64,000 bases of DNA from Pseudomonas sp. 14P_8.1_Bac3 (GTDB lineage: Bacteria > Pseudomonadota > Gammaproteobacteria > Pseudomonadales > Pseudomonadaceae). The notes under the pieces are model-generated. The model ran no database searches. It worked only from the letters and a program-made list of their open reading frames with translations, and was not told where the DNA came from. Positions 10,868 to 19,846 of the stretch are shown piece by piece. Every line of letters begins with the position of its first letter. Within the stretch, counting starts at the first letter, position 1. Where the stretch lies: NCBI RefSeq assembly GCF_025466085.1, contig NZ_JANLOD010000021.1, forward strand, positions 62,001 through 126,000. The letters are read 5' to 3'. Position numbers and translations under genes: made by a program.

Positions 10868-11776
10868 GTGAGCCCTGTCGATATCATTCGTATGTTGTCG
10901 CTTGCCGCCATCTGGGGCGCGAGCTTTCTGTTCATGCGCATCATTGCCCCGGTGATCGGCACCGTGCCTACGGGATTTTTCCGCGTGTCGATTGCGGCAG
11001 TCGGGTTGCTGGTGATTGTCGCGATGATGCGCATCAGCTGGGATTTCAAAGGCAAATTGAAAACCGTGATGCTGCTCGGGGTGATCAACTCCGGGATCCC
11101 GGCGACCCTTTATTCCGTGGCGGCCCAGGTACTGCCCGCCGGATACTCGGCGATTTTCAACGCCACCACGCCGTTGATGGGCGTGCTGATCGGCGGCCTG
11201 TTTTTCCATGAACGGCTCACCGCGGCCAAGCTGGGCGGCGTATTTCTCGGACTGTTCGGCGTCGGCGTCCTGACCCGAGCCGGTCCGGTGGCCTTCGACC
11301 TGCAACTGCTGATGGGCGCCCTCGCCTGCCTGCTCGCCACCACTTGCTATGGCTTCGCCGGGTTCCTCGCGCGCCGCTGGCTGGATCAGGCCGGCGGTCT
11401 CGACAGCCGTCTCTCGGCGCTGGGCAGCATGCTCGGGGCGACGCTGTTTCTGCTGCCGTTGTTCGGGTACAGCGTGATCAGCCAGCCGCCGGCGAGCTGG
11501 GGCGGCTGGAATGTCTGGCTGTCGTTGCTGGGCCTGGGTCTGGGGTGCACGGCGTTTGCGTACATTATTTACTTCCGCTTGCTCAGCTCGATCGGGCCGG
11601 TGAAATCGATGACCGTGACCTTCATGATTCCGCCGTTCGGGGTGTTGTGGGGCGCGTTGTTGCTGGATGAGCCGTTATCGATGGCGCATATCTATGGCGG
11701 GGTGTTGATTGCGGCGGCGTTGTGGCTGGTGTTGAAGCCGGCGGTGGTGAAGTCTGTTGAAGTGACGGCCCGGTAA
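10868..11776 (+). CDS. EamA-family (DMT superfamily) transporter
   Basis: 302-aa inner-membrane protein with ten predicted hydrophobic helices in two EamA repeats (e.g. LSLAAIWGASFLFMRIIAPV at the N-terminus and FMIPPFGVLWGALLLDEPLS in repeat 2), typical of metabolite exporters. The GTG start at 10868 (SPVDIIRML) has GGAG 7 bp upstream and puts TM1 right at the N-terminus. An in-frame ATG at 10793 overlaps the MCP stop and would add a non-hydrophobic 25-residue leader, so it is less likely. Substrate cannot be inferred. Confidence 0.85.
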   Translation: MSPVDIIRMLSLAAIWGASFLFMRIIAPVIGTVPTGFFRVSIAAVGLLVIVAMMRISWDFKGKLKTVMLLGVINSGIPATLYSVAAQVLPAGYSAIFNATTPLMGVLIGGLFFHERLTAAKLGGVFLGLFGVGVLTRAGPVAFDLQLLMGALACLLATTCYGFAGFLARRWLDQAGGLDSRLSALGSMLGATLFLLPLFGYSVISQPPASWGGWNVWLSLLGLGLGCTAFAYIIYFRLLSSIGPVKSMTVTFMIPPFGVLWGALLLDEPLSMAHIYGGVLIAAALWLVLKPAVVKSVEVTAR

Positions 11777-11798
11777 ATGTGTAGCGCGGCTCATGGCG

Positions 11799-11896
11799 CC
11801 TTCGCGGGCAAGCCCGCTCCCACAGTGATGGCTGTCGTACGCAGATTTTGTGTACCACGCCGAACCCTGTGGGAGCGGGCTTGCCCGCGAAGGCAT
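11799..11896. repeat. REP doublet, GGGC/GCCC-stem variant
   Basis: TTCGCGGGCAAGCCCGCTCC at 11801 faces GGAGCGGGCTTGCCCGCGAA at about 11873-11892, between convergent transporter and dehydrogenase genes. Confidence 0.85.
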
Positions 11897-11907
11897 CGGT
11901 CCAGGCG

Positions 11908-13488
11908 CTACAACGCCGCCTGACTCACCTCTCCCTCCACCAACCGCCGAATCCCCAGCGGATTGGCGTTTTGCAACGCCTCGGGCAACAGCGCATCCGG
12001 ATAATTCTGGAAGCATACCGGCCGCAGGAATCGATCGATCGCCAATGTCCCCACCGACGTCCCGCGAGAATCCGAGGTCGCCGGATACGGCCCGCCATGG
12101 ACCATCGCCTCGCAGACCTCGACCCCGGTCGGATAACCATTAAGCAAGATCCGCCCGACCTTTTCCTGCAGCGACTCCGCCAGCCAGCGGTATTCCAGCA
12201 ACTCGTCGGACTCGCCAATCAACGTCGCCGTCAATTGCCCGCGCAAGCCGTGCAGCGCGGCCGCGAGCTGTGCCCGGTCCTCGACTTCGATGACGATGGT
12301 GGTCGGCCCGAACACCTCTTCCTGAAGCAGTTCATCACCGTTGAGCAACAGGCTGACATCGGCCTTGAACACCTGCGGTTGCGCCTGCTTGCCCTGCTGC
12401 GGCCGGCCCGCCAGGTGCATCAGCCCTGGATGCTCGTGCAGTTCGGCCAAGCCTTTGCTGTAGCTGACCAACGCACCGGCGTTGAGCATGGTTTGCGCCG
12501 GTTGCTGGTTCATGCTCGCACACAAGGTTTCGAGGAAGGTGCTGAACTGCGGCGAACGCAAGCCGATGACCAGGCCCGGATTGGTACAGAACTGGCCACA
12601 GCCCAGAGTCACTGAGCCGGCCAGTTGCGAAGCGATCTGCTCGCCCCGCACCCTGAGGGCTTCCGGCAACAGGAACACCGGGTTGATGCTCGACATTTCG
12701 GCAAACACCGGGATGGGCTGCGGACGGGTCGCGGCCATGTGGCTCAGCGCGTTGCCGCCCTTGAGCGAGCCGGTAAAACCCACCGCCTGAATCGCCGGGT
12801 GCTTGACCAGCCACTCGCCGACACCTGCGCCATAAATCATGTTGAACACACCGGCCGGCATTTCGGTTTTATCCGCGGCGCGAATGATCGCGTCAGCCAC
12901 CCATTCGGCCGTCGCCATGTGCCCGCTATGCGCCTTGAACACCACCGGGCAACCGGCGGCCAGGGCCGAAGCGGTATCGCCACCCGCCGTGGAGAACGCC
13001 AGCGGAAAGTTGCTGGCGCCGAACACCGCCACCGGACCGATGGCGATGCGGTATTGACGCAGGTCCGGCCGTGGCAGCGGCTGACGATCCGGCAGCGCCC
13101 GGTCAATACGCGCACCGTAGAAATCGCCGCGCCGCAACACCTTGGCGAACAGACGCATCTGCCCGCTGGTGCGTCCGCGTTCACCCTGGATGCGAGCGGC
13201 CGGCAAAGCGGTTTCCCGGCACACGGTGGCGACGAAGTCATCGCCCAGCGCATCGATTTCATCGGCAATGGCATCAAGGAACGTGGCGCGTTTTTCCGCG
13301 CTCAGATTGCGGTAGATCGGGTACGCCGCGGCGGCGGCCTGAGCGGCGGCATCCACTTCGGCTTCGGTGGCCTGAAAGAAGCCGCCGGGCAGCGGCTCGC
13401 CCGTGGTCGCGTCGAGGCTTTGCAGTTGCAGCGTGCCGGCGGCACTGCGCCAGCCGCCGATGTAGTTGTGTCCCAGTAACGTGGTCAT
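11908..13488 (-). CDS. alpha-ketoglutaric semialdehyde dehydrogenase (NADP+-type ALDH)
   Basis: Aldehyde dehydrogenase superfamily, 526 aa. It is the long type with the catalytic Cys301 in QFCTNPGLV and the general base Glu264 in VFAEMSSINP. The cofactor motif GFTGSLKGG is at about 237-245. This subfamily (type III KGSADH) oxidises 2-oxoglutarate semialdehyde to alpha-ketoglutarate, the last step of non-phosphorylating acid-sugar pathways. Start at 13488 (MTTLLGHNYIGG) follows AGGAATGACCTC. It is the last gene of the minus-strand acid-sugar cluster, separated from the FAH-type dehydratase by a REP doublet. Confidence 0.9.
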   Translation of the reverse strand: MTTLLGHNYIGGWRSAAGTLQLQSLDATTGEPLPGGFFQATEAEVDAAAQAAAAAYPIYRNLSAEKRATFLDAIADEIDALGDDFVATVCRETALPAARIQGERGRTSGQMRLFAKVLRRGDFYGARIDRALPDRQPLPRPDLRQYRIAIGPVAVFGASNFPLAFSTAGGDTASALAAGCPVVFKAHSGHMATAEWVADAIIRAADKTEMPAGVFNMIYGAGVGEWLVKHPAIQAVGFTGSLKGGNALSHMAATRPQPIPVFAEMSSINPVFLLPEALRVRGEQIASQLAGSVTLGCGQFCTNPGLVIGLRSPQFSTFLETLCASMNQQPAQTMLNAGALVSYSKGLAELHEHPGLMHLAGRPQQGKQAQPQVFKADVSLLLNGDELLQEEVFGPTTIVIEVEDRAQLAAALHGLRGQLTATLIGESDELLEYRWLAESLQEKVGRILLNGYPTGVEVCEAMVHGGPYPATSDSRGTSVGTLAIDRFLRPVCFQNYPDALLPEALQNANPLGIRRLVEGEVSQAAL

Positions 13489-13519
13489 GAGGTCATTCCT
13501 GATCAATTAGCACGGACCT

Positions 13520-13610
13520 GTAGGAGCCGGCTTGCTGGCGATGGCGTAGGGTCAGCCCACATCAATTTCGCCTGACAAATCGCTATCGCCAGCAGGCTGG
13601 CTCCTACAAG
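13520..13610. repeat. REP doublet, CCAGC/GCTGG-stem variant
   Basis: TAGGAGCCGGCTTGCTGGCGAT faces ATCGCCAGCAGGCTGGCTCCTA. Stem bases differ from the common REP but co-vary. Confidence 0.8.
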
Positions 13611-13631
13611 GGTCTAGCGTTCCGCCAGTTT

Positions 13632-14627
13632 TTAGAGCGCCCGAATCTGGCCGATGGGCAGTGGCTGGGCGCTCTCGCCGATGCCGTTTTCCAGCGGTGC
13701 GCCGAAGGCGTCGAGGCTGATCTGGAAGCGATCGCCGGGCTGGGTCTTCACCCCATCGGCAAAAGACAACGTGGCGGTGCCGAAGTAATGCACGTGAACA
13801 TCGCCGGGCCGCAGAAATTGTGCGTACTTGAAGTGGTGGAATTCGAGGTTGGCGAGGCTGTGGCACATGTTGTCTTCGCCGCTGAGAAACTCTTTTTCCC
13901 AGAGCGTTTCGCCGTTGCGGATGATGCGGCTGGTGCCGGCCAGATGCCGGGGTAATTCACCGACGCGCAACTCAGGACCATAGGCGCAGAAGCGCAGTTT
14001 CGAATGGGCGAGGTACAGGTAATTACGGCGCTCCATCACATGGTCGGAGAACTCGTTGCCCAGGGCATAACCGACGCGATACGGCTGGCCATCGTCGCCG
14101 ATCACGTAGAGACCGGTGAGCTCCGGCTCTTCACCGGCATCTTCGGCGAACGGCGGCACCGGAAAGTCCGCACCGGGGCGCACGACGATGCTGCCGTCAC
14201 CTTTGTAGAACCATTCCGGTTGCGCGCCGACCTGGCCCGCCGCCGGTTTGCCACCTTCCAGGCCCCACTTGAAGATGCGCATGGTGTCAGTCATCCCGGC
14301 TTCGACCGCACCGTCCTGCTGATGCATTTTGTCTCGCGTCGAGGCGCTGCCCAAATGCGTCAGGCCGGTGCCGCTGATCAGGCAGTGGGCCGGGTCTTCG
14401 TGGTCCAGCGGCGGCAGGACCTGACCCTGTTGCAATAGCTGCGCGTAATCGGGGCCGGGTTCGCTGCCGCGCAGGGCGGCTTCGTCTTGCAGGCTGTGCT
14501 GGGCGCGGATCGCCGCGAGGGCCAGTTCACGGGTGCTGCGGGTGTTGTTCAGTACCTGGACGCGGGAGCCGTCGACCACGCCGACCTGGCGTTCTCCGGC
14601 AGTGTTTTCGAATTGAATCAGGCGCAT
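13632..14627 (-). CDS. AraD1/GguC-type FAH-family dehydratase (probable 2-keto-3-deoxy-L-lyxonate dehydratase)
   Basis: 331-aa fumarylacetoacetate-hydrolase-fold protein of the AraD1/GguC type. Recognisable segments include CLISGTGLTHLGSASTRDKM, YVIGDDGQPYRVGYALGNEF and GTATLSFADGVKTQPGDRF. The family dehydrates 2-keto-3-deoxy-pentonates (arabonate/xylonate/lyxonate type) to alpha-ketoglutarate semialdehyde with a divalent metal. The ATG at 14627 is chosen because GGAGG lies 5 bp upstream; an ATG four codons earlier is also in frame. It is 51 bp downstream of the enolase-type dehydratase and upstream of KGSADH, which are the flanking steps of the same pathway. The exact stereo-specificity is inferred from the neighbour. 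Confidence 0.82.
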   Translation of the reverse strand: MRLIQFENTAGERQVGVVDGSRVQVLNNTRSTRELALAAIRAQHSLQDEAALRGSEPGPDYAQLLQQGQVLPPLDHEDPAHCLISGTGLTHLGSASTRDKMHQQDGAVEAGMTDTMRIFKWGLEGGKPAAGQVGAQPEWFYKGDGSIVVRPGADFPVPPFAEDAGEEPELTGLYVIGDDGQPYRVGYALGNEFSDHVMERRNYLYLAHSKLRFCAYGPELRVGELPRHLAGTSRIIRNGETLWEKEFLSGEDNMCHSLANLEFHHFKYAQFLRPGDVHVHYFGTATLSFADGVKTQPGDRFQISLDAFGAPLENGIGESAQPLPIGQIRAL

Positions 14628-14678
14628 GTCGGCCTCCATAAGTCGGGGAGAGCGCCGCCGCGAGACGGCACCTCAAGG

Positions 14679-15854
14679 TCACTCGATGATGTTGAAGTCG
14701 CTCAGGTATTCATCGGAGATTTCCAGGCCCAGACCAGGCTTGTCGTCGTCGAGCTGGATGTAGCCGTTGACCGGTTGCGGCTCGCCCTTGAACACGTAGT
14801 AGAAGAGTTCGTTGCCGACCTCGACATCGAACACCGGGAAGAACTCGGCCATCGGCGAGGCGGTGGTGGACATGGTCAGGTGATAGTTGTGCATCTGCCC
14901 GGCGTGCGGAATCACCGGCACCGACCAGGCTTCGGCCATGGCGTTGATCTTGCGCGCAGCGGTGATGCCGCCGACGCGGTTGGTGTCGTACTGGATCACG
15001 TCGACGGCGCGGCGTTCCAGCAGGTCCTTGAAGCCGTAAGAGGTGAATTCGTGCTCGCCGCCGGAGATCGGCATGATGCCCATTTTTTTCAGTTCGACGT
15101 AGCCTTCGATGTCGTCGGCGATCACCGGTTCTTCGAGCCAGCGCGGCTCGAATTCTGCGAGTTTCGGCAACATGCGCCGGGCGTATTCCAGGGTCCAGCC
15201 CATGTAGCATTCGAGCATGATGTCGATGTCCGGGCCGGCCAGTTCACGCAGGGCGCGCACTTGCTCGATGTTCTTGCGCATGCCCGCCGGTCCGTCTTTC
15301 GGGCCGTAGCCGAAACGCATTTTCAGCGCGGTAAAGCCCTGGTTGAGGTAACCCTGGGCCTCTTCGAGGAACAGGTCGAGGTTGTCGTTGGCATAGAGCT
15401 TGGACGCGTAGGTCCAGATCTTTTCCTTGGTGCGACCGCCGAGCAGTTTGAACACCGGTTTGTTGACCGCTTTGCCCATGATGTCCCAGATCGCGATATC
15501 GATCGCCGAGATCGCCGCCATGCCGATGCCTTTGCGGCCCCAGGCGTGACTCTGGCGGTACATTTTCTGCCAGATGTATTCGTTGTCGAACGGGTCTTCG
15601 CCGATGGCGATCGGGGCCAGGTAGGTGTCGATGATTTCCTTGGCCACACGCGGCGCCAGGGCGCAGTTACCAATGCCGACGAGGCCGGTGTCGGTCTCGA
15701 CTTCCACCACCAGCCAGCCGTGGAAACGGAACGAGCCCATGGCGTCGCCGCGTTCGAACAGGATGTCGCTGGCGTTAGTGCAGAAGTGCGCCTGAGGGGG
15801 AACGACTTTGCCTTTCCACTCGAAAACGCGGGTACGGATGGCTTTGATTTTCAT
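14679..15854 (-). CDS. lyxD: enolase-superfamily acid-sugar dehydratase, probable L-lyxonate dehydratase
   Basis: 391-aa mandelate-racemase subgroup enzyme. It has a capping domain (1-125), then a (beta/alpha)7-beta barrel. Visible catalytic features are a KxR motif (Lys178-Met-Arg180), metal ligands in [16 protein letters not shown] and GGEHEF, Asp290 in VIQYD and His317 in IPHAGQ. Published L-lyxonate dehydratases (LyxD) are distinguished by KxR plus a His-Asp dyad, with essential Arg179/His316; the match here is offset by one residue. RhamD (L-rhamnonate dehydratase) is the nearest alternative. Start at [10 protein letters not shown] follows AAGGAATCC. The next two genes supply the later steps of the published L-lyxonate pathway. 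Confidence 0.82.
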   Translation of the reverse strand: MKIKAIRTRVFEWKGKVVPPQAHFCTNASDILFERGDAMGSFRFHGWLVVEVETDTGLVGIGNCALAPRVAKEIIDTYLAPIAIGEDPFDNEYIWQKMYRQSHAWGRKGIGMAAISAIDIAIWDIMGKAVNKPVFKLLGGRTKEKIWTYASKLYANDNLDLFLEEAQGYLNQGFTALKMRFGYGPKDGPAGMRKNIEQVRALRELAGPDIDIMLECYMGWTLEYARRMLPKLAEFEPRWLEEPVIADDIEGYVELKKMGIMPISGGEHEFTSYGFKDLLERRAVDVIQYDTNRVGGITAARKINAMAEAWSVPVIPHAGQMHNYHLTMSTTASPMAEFFPVFDVEVGNELFYYVFKGEPQPVNGYIQLDDDKPGLGLEISDEYLSDFNIIE

Positions 15855-16069
15855 GAATACGGATTCCTTGCGCTGACGGCTTTTTGTAGTTGTTCGAGTC
15901 GTGTGCGCCGAGCCGTCCGAGGGGCGGGTGACGGGCATTCGATGGAGCGACTTTAGCCAGCGCCCGGGGGCGGCGGATAATCACTTATGCGCATCCGTCG
16001 ATAACCTGAGGTGATCGCATGGGGCAATTTCTGCGTTGATGAGGTTATGGGTACACCCCAAAACAACTG

Positions 16070-16291
16070 TGGGAGCGGGCTTGCTCGCGAAGAGGGCGTG
16101 TCAGTCGACATTGATGCCGTTTGGCACAGCGCCTTCGCGAGCAAGCCCGCTCCCACCGGGTCTTGCAATGATCAAAAATTCGGGCAGCACCACCGGATAC
16201 TGTGGGAGTGGGCTTGCCCGTGAAGAGGGTGTGCCAGTCGACATTGGTGCCGGCTGACACAGCGCTTCGCGAGCAAGCTGGCTCCTACAGG
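16070..16291. repeat. two tandem REP doublets
   Basis: First doublet about 16070-16158, second about 16201-16291. Each has facing REP arms, and the spacers share a TCGACATTGRTGCC core. They lie between lyxD and the PdxA2-like gene, so they may process or attenuate the transcript inside the cluster. Confidence 0.85.
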
Positions 16292-16304
16292 GGGCGGCTG
16301 CGTG

Positions 16305-17309
16305 TTAGTAGGTGTTGCCGCCCATGCGGCAGGCGATTTCGAAGGCCTGGCGGATGGCGCCGACGTTGGCCTTGCCTTGCCCGGCGATGTCGAAGGCGGT
16401 GCCGTGGGCCGGTGTGGTGATCGGGATCGGCAAACCGCCCTGTACCGTCACGCCGCGGGAGAAGCCCATCAACTTGATCGCGATCTGTCCCTGGTCGTGG
16501 TACATCGTCACCACCGCATCGAAGGCGCTGGCGTCGCCCTGAACCTTGAGGAAAATCGTGTCGCCCGGGTACGGCCCTTCTGCGGCAATACCCAACGCCT
16601 GCGCCGAGCGAACCGCGGGACCGATGATGTCCAGCTCCTCGCGGCCGAACGAGCCGTTGTCGCCGTTATGCGGGTTCAAGCCACACACGCCGATGCGCGG
16701 TTTTTCCAGACCGTTGCGCTTGAGCGCGGTGTCGATCAGCTGGATCGCCTCCACCACACGCGCCTGGCTGAGCATGCCCGGCACCTCGGCCAGCGCGACA
16801 TGGGACGTCACCCGCGAGGTCCAGAGGTTGTCGAGCACGTTGAATTCGCAGAACGGCCCGTGGAAATCCAGCAATTCGGCGAACCAGTGCAGCTCATCGT
16901 TGTGCGCCATGCCGGCCATGTGCAGCGAGGTCTTGTTCAACGGCCCGAAGAGAATGGCATCGGTGGTGCCGGCCTCGGTCAGGCGCAGGGCTTTTTCCAG
17001 GGTATCGAGGCTGTAGCGACCGCCGATCACACTGGCTTCACTGCGCGCAAATTCACCGACCGTGTCGCCCCGAAAGTCATAGAACAGCGGCGTGTCATCG
17101 GTAAACGTCAGTTGCTCCAGTGACTCCACCCGACGGTATGGAAACTCCGTCCCGGCGATGCGCATGCCGCGACGCATTTCCGCCTCGTCGGCAATCAGGA
17201 TCACGTTGGCCTGACGGCGCACGTCGGGCTCGCCGAGCAGGCGCGCGATCAGTTCCGGGCCGATGCCCGCCGGGTCGCCCAGGACCATGGCGATGGTTGT
17301 CTTGTTCAT
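16305..17309 (-). CDS. PdxA2-like 4-phospho-hydroxyacid dehydrogenase
   Basis: 334-aa member of the PdxA (4-hydroxythreonine-4-phosphate dehydrogenase) family, an NAD+- and divalent metal-dependent oxidative decarboxylase fold. Motifs: MVLGDPAGIGPEL (N-terminus), FGPLNKTSLH, GLNPHNGDNGSFG and TMYHDQGQIAIK, containing the conserved metal-binding histidines. PdxA2 paralogues usually sit in acid-sugar clusters (e.g. D-threonate/D-erythronate) beside a DUF1537 kinase. No such kinase is in this cluster, so the substrate is unclear. The ATG overlaps the lactonase stop (ATGA), indicating translational coupling. Biosynthetic PdxA is less likely given the context. Confidence 0.85.
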   Translation of the reverse strand: MNKTTIAMVLGDPAGIGPELIARLLGEPDVRRQANVILIADEAEMRRGMRIAGTEFPYRRVESLEQLTFTDDTPLFYDFRGDTVGEFARSEASVIGGRYSLDTLEKALRLTEAGTTDAILFGPLNKTSLHMAGMAHNDELHWFAELLDFHGPFCEFNVLDNLWTSRVTSHVALAEVPGMLSQARVVEAIQLIDTALKRNGLEKPRIGVCGLNPHNGDNGSFGREELDIIGPAVRSAQALGIAAEGPYPGDTIFLKVQGDASAFDAVVTMYHDQGQIAIKLMGFSRGVTVQGGLPIPITTPAHGTAFDIAGQGKANVGAIRQAFEIACRMGGNTY

Positions 17310-18262
17310 GCTTCACTCCTCAAGGATTCGGGCCATGTACGGTCAATGGCGCAAGGCTCGCAGCGGTAGACCCGCTGGGCGTTGCCGTAGAACAGTCGCT
17401 CCTGATCCGCCCGCGGCAGGTCAGCAACGATGGATTTGAAACCGCTGTAGATGTCGTCGAACGAGCCACACAGGCTGTCCACCGGGAAGTTGCTGGCGAA
17501 CATCACGCGATTGGTGCCGAACATCGCAATCACTTCGCGCACGATCCACGCATTGTCCTTGGCGCGCCACGCCTGGCCTTTCTGGCCCAGGCCGGAAATC
17601 TTCACCTGGACGTTCGGCCACTCGGCCACTCGCGCCATCGCCAGACGCCAACCGGCCAGGCCTTCGGCGCTGCGGTCGCTGGGTAAACCGGCGTGGTTGA
17701 GGATCAGCGTGGTGCCGGGAAAATCCCGGGCCAGGCGCTCGGCTTCGTGGAGGTTCCACCACGGCGTCTGCAAATCGAAATGCAGCCCCAAACCTTGCAG
17801 CGCGGCGTAACTGCGGCGCCAGTGCTCATCGCTCATCAGGCTGCGCACATGGCCGACCTGCGCGGGCGAGGTCGGTCCGCCAGGCTTGTGGCGCACGCTG
17901 CGCACGCACTTGAAACCGGCTTGCTCGGCGAGCATGTCGAGGGCGTCCGGGTGATCGAGCCAGGCTTGCGCGACGATCGCATTCGGTACGCCGTAACGGG
18001 CGGCCAGTTGCTCGACGAAGCGGGTTTCGCCAATCGGATCCTGCGGGTCCCATTCGGTTTCGATGTACACCGTTTGCACCACGTGATGCGGACCGGCATC
18101 GGCGAAATAATCGTCGGGAAAATAGCGCCGCTTGATCGCGCTGTAATCACCGTAGCGAAACGGAATGTTGGCCTCAGGCGCAAGCCACGGGTGGGGATTG
18201 ATCGTCGGATCCCAGAAGTGGTGATGGGCGTCGATGATCGGTCCGTCATACAGCTTGGTCAT
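17306..18262 (-). CDS. amidohydrolase_2 family sugar lactonase
   Basis: 318-aa TIM-barrel metal hydrolase of the COG3618 type (L-rhamnono-, L-fucono- and related lactonases). The metal-binding IIDAHHHFWD motif is at residues 8-17. Further barrel elements include TLILNHAGLPSD and VMFASNFPVDS with the catalytic acid region near the C-terminus. It probably opens an aldono-lactone before dehydration. The start at 18262 (MTKLYDGP) lies inside the last 17 bp of the upstream MFS gene, and its TGA overlaps the PdxA2 ATG. MFS-lactonase-PdxA2 is therefore a tightly coupled operon. Confidence 0.87.
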   Translation of the reverse strand: MTKLYDGPIIDAHHHFWDPTINPHPWLAPEANIPFRYGDYSAIKRRYFPDDYFADAGPHHVVQTVYIETEWDPQDPIGETRFVEQLAARYGVPNAIVAQAWLDHPDALDMLAEQAGFKCVRSVRHKPGGPTSPAQVGHVRSLMSDEHWRRSYAALQGLGLHFDLQTPWWNLHEAERLARDFPGTTLILNHAGLPSDRSAEGLAGWRLAMARVAEWPNVQVKISGLGQKGQAWRAKDNAWIVREVIAMFGTNRVMFASNFPVDSLCGSFDDIYSGFKSIVADLPRADQERLFYGNAQRVYRCEPCAIDRTWPESLRSEA

Positions 18263-19595
18263 GCCGCACCTCGTCGAGGCTGATGAACAACGTGGCGAAC
18301 ACGAAGACTGCCGAGCACGCGGCGAAGAACCCCAGCACCGGCGCAAAGCCACCGGCCATCTGCAGGATGACGCCGACCAGGATCGGCACCGCAATGCCAC
18401 CGGTGCTGCCCGCCATATTCATTACGCCGCCGATCAGGCCGACGCGCGCCGGTGCTGCCAGCAGCGCCGGGAAGCTCCAGTAGAGGCTGCCCCACATGAG
18501 GAAAAACGCGGTCATGGCCAACAACGCCACAGCGGCAAACGGGTTGCTCAGGGTCGGCAGCAACAGGAACGCGCCGAGGGCCACCAGGCCGGAAAACGTC
18601 AACAGGCTCTTGACCGCGATGCCGCGGCTGACGCCTTTGCGGATCAGCCCGTCGCAAAGGAAACCGCCGGTCAAAGACCCCAGCGCGCCGCAGACGAAAA
18701 TCACGAAGGTCGCCGCGCCAATACCCTTGATATCAAAGCCACGGGCCTGCGCCAGATAACTCGGGCCCCAGGTCAGCAAGCCGAAATACACCATCGCCCA
18801 ACTGGCGCGGCCGATCAGCAAGCCGCTCAGGGAACGCGCGGCGATGCCCAGGCCTTTGACCGGCACCCGCGCCGCTTCGGCAGCCGGTGTGGCGCGCCCG
18901 GCGTTGATCTTCTCGAGTTCCCCGGCATTCACTTGCGGGTGTGTCGCCGGGTCATCACGCAGGTAACGCCGCGCCAGCCACGCCAGCACCAGCGTGGCGA
19001 TCCCGGCGATCACAAAAGCCAGGCGCCATGAGTCGAGTGACGCAATCAGGTAGGCGATGATCAGTCCGCCGAGCGCCACGCCCAGCGGGCTGCCGCTGTC
19101 CATCAAGACTGCACCGCGACTGCGTTCGTTCGGCGCCAGCCACAGGGAAATCAGCTTGCCGCCCGAAGGGAACAACGGCGCCTCGGCAGCCCCGAGCGCG
19201 ACCCGGGCGAACAGCAATGACAAGCCGCCGGTGGCGAACGCGGCGATCACCTGGAACGTGCCCCACAATCCGGTGGACCAACTGATCACCCGGTGCGGCC
19301 CGAAGCGATCGATCATCCAGCCGCCGGGAATCTGCAACAGCGCATACGCCCAGAAGAAGCTGCTGAGGATCAGCCCTTGCATGCTCGGCGACAGGGAAAA
19401 TTCATGGGCGATGGTCGGCATCGCGATCGACAGCGACACCCGGTCGATCAGGTTGACCATGGTTAGCGCGAAGATGATCGCGAAGATTCGCCAGCGCACA
19501 TGGCTGGCTTTGGTGGCGCCGGTCAGCGGGGTGGCCGCTGCGACGGGCTGGGCAACTACGCCTGGTAGCTGCAGGGAAGCACTGGGACGAGCCAT
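18246..19595 (-). CDS. MFS transporter, anion:cation symporter (acid-sugar) type
   Basis: 449-aa, 12-TM major facilitator. Signature segments of the ACS family (GudP/ExuT-like uptake of hexuronates, glucarate and galactonate) are visible: MVNLIDRVSLSIAMPTIAHEF after TM1, WMIDRFGPHR in loop 2-3, and ARVALGAAEAPLFPSGGKL in TM4-loop. It has an unusually long (about 30 residue) cytoplasmic N-terminus. It is first gene of the minus-strand acid-sugar operon and predicted to import the aldonate or lactone substrate with protons. An A-rich motif lies just before its start. Confidence 0.88.
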   Translation of the reverse strand: MARPSASLQLPGVVAQPVAAATPLTGATKASHVRWRIFAIIFALTMVNLIDRVSLSIAMPTIAHEFSLSPSMQGLILSSFFWAYALLQIPGGWMIDRFGPHRVISWSTGLWGTFQVIAAFATGGLSLLFARVALGAAEAPLFPSGGKLISLWLAPNERSRGAVLMDSGSPLGVALGGLIIAYLIASLDSWRLAFVIAGIATLVLAWLARRYLRDDPATHPQVNAGELEKINAGRATPAAEAARVPVKGLGIAARSLSGLLIGRASWAMVYFGLLTWGPSYLAQARGFDIKGIGAATFVIFVCGALGSLTGGFLCDGLIRKGVSRGIAVKSLLTFSGLVALGAFLLLPTLSNPFAAVALLAMTAFFLMWGSLYWSFPALLAAPARVGLIGGVMNMAGSTGGIAVPILVGVILQMAGGFAPVLGFFAACSAVFVFATLFISLDEVRHDQAV

Positions 19596-19608
19596 GGTGC
19601 GTACCTCG

Positions 19609-19622
19609 ATTTATTATTTTTG
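19609..19622 (-). promoter_or_regulatory. A-rich Hfq/Crc-type (CA) motif before MFS start
   Basis: On the minus strand ACAAAAATAATAAAT lies directly 5' of the CGAGG-type ribosome binding site of the MFS gene. It fits the AAnAAnAA pattern bound by Hfq-Crc in Pseudomonas catabolite repression. Pattern match only. Confidence 0.5.
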
Positions 19623-19652
19623 TGGGGCAATCAAGGCGTAACGCCATTCAAA

Positions 19653-19754
19653 CTGTGGGGGCGAGCATGCTGGCGATGAAGCTCAGGGCTCCGCGGGGTT
19701 TCAGGCTTCCCGCGTCATCGTTGGCGACCCTCGCGAGCGAGCTCGCTCCTACAG
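19653..19754. repeat. REP doublet, partly degenerate
   Basis: GGGGCGAGCATGCTGGCGAT faces CTCGCGAGCGAGCTCGCTCC. The first arm has decayed. Confidence 0.7.
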
Positions 19755-19831
19755 GTTGAATGGCACTCCGCTTTGGTGAGCACTATCAAAGGCTCAGTGA
19801 TAACCGTCTAATCAAAGATTGAAATACGGCG

Positions 19832-19846
19832 ATAGCCTTGGGTTAT
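19832..19846. promoter_or_regulatory. LysR-type T-N11-A box 1
   Basis: ATAGCCTTGGGTTAT is a near-palindrome with T-N11-A spacing. The same sequence recurs inverted at 19961-19975. It lies between the divergent MFS-led operon and tctCBA. Confidence 0.65.

Noticed and set aside
14487-15956. 489-codon plus-strand ORF
   Set aside because: Antisense to the AraD1 and lyxD genes, whose catalytic motifs are intact; composition is typical of a mirror frame.
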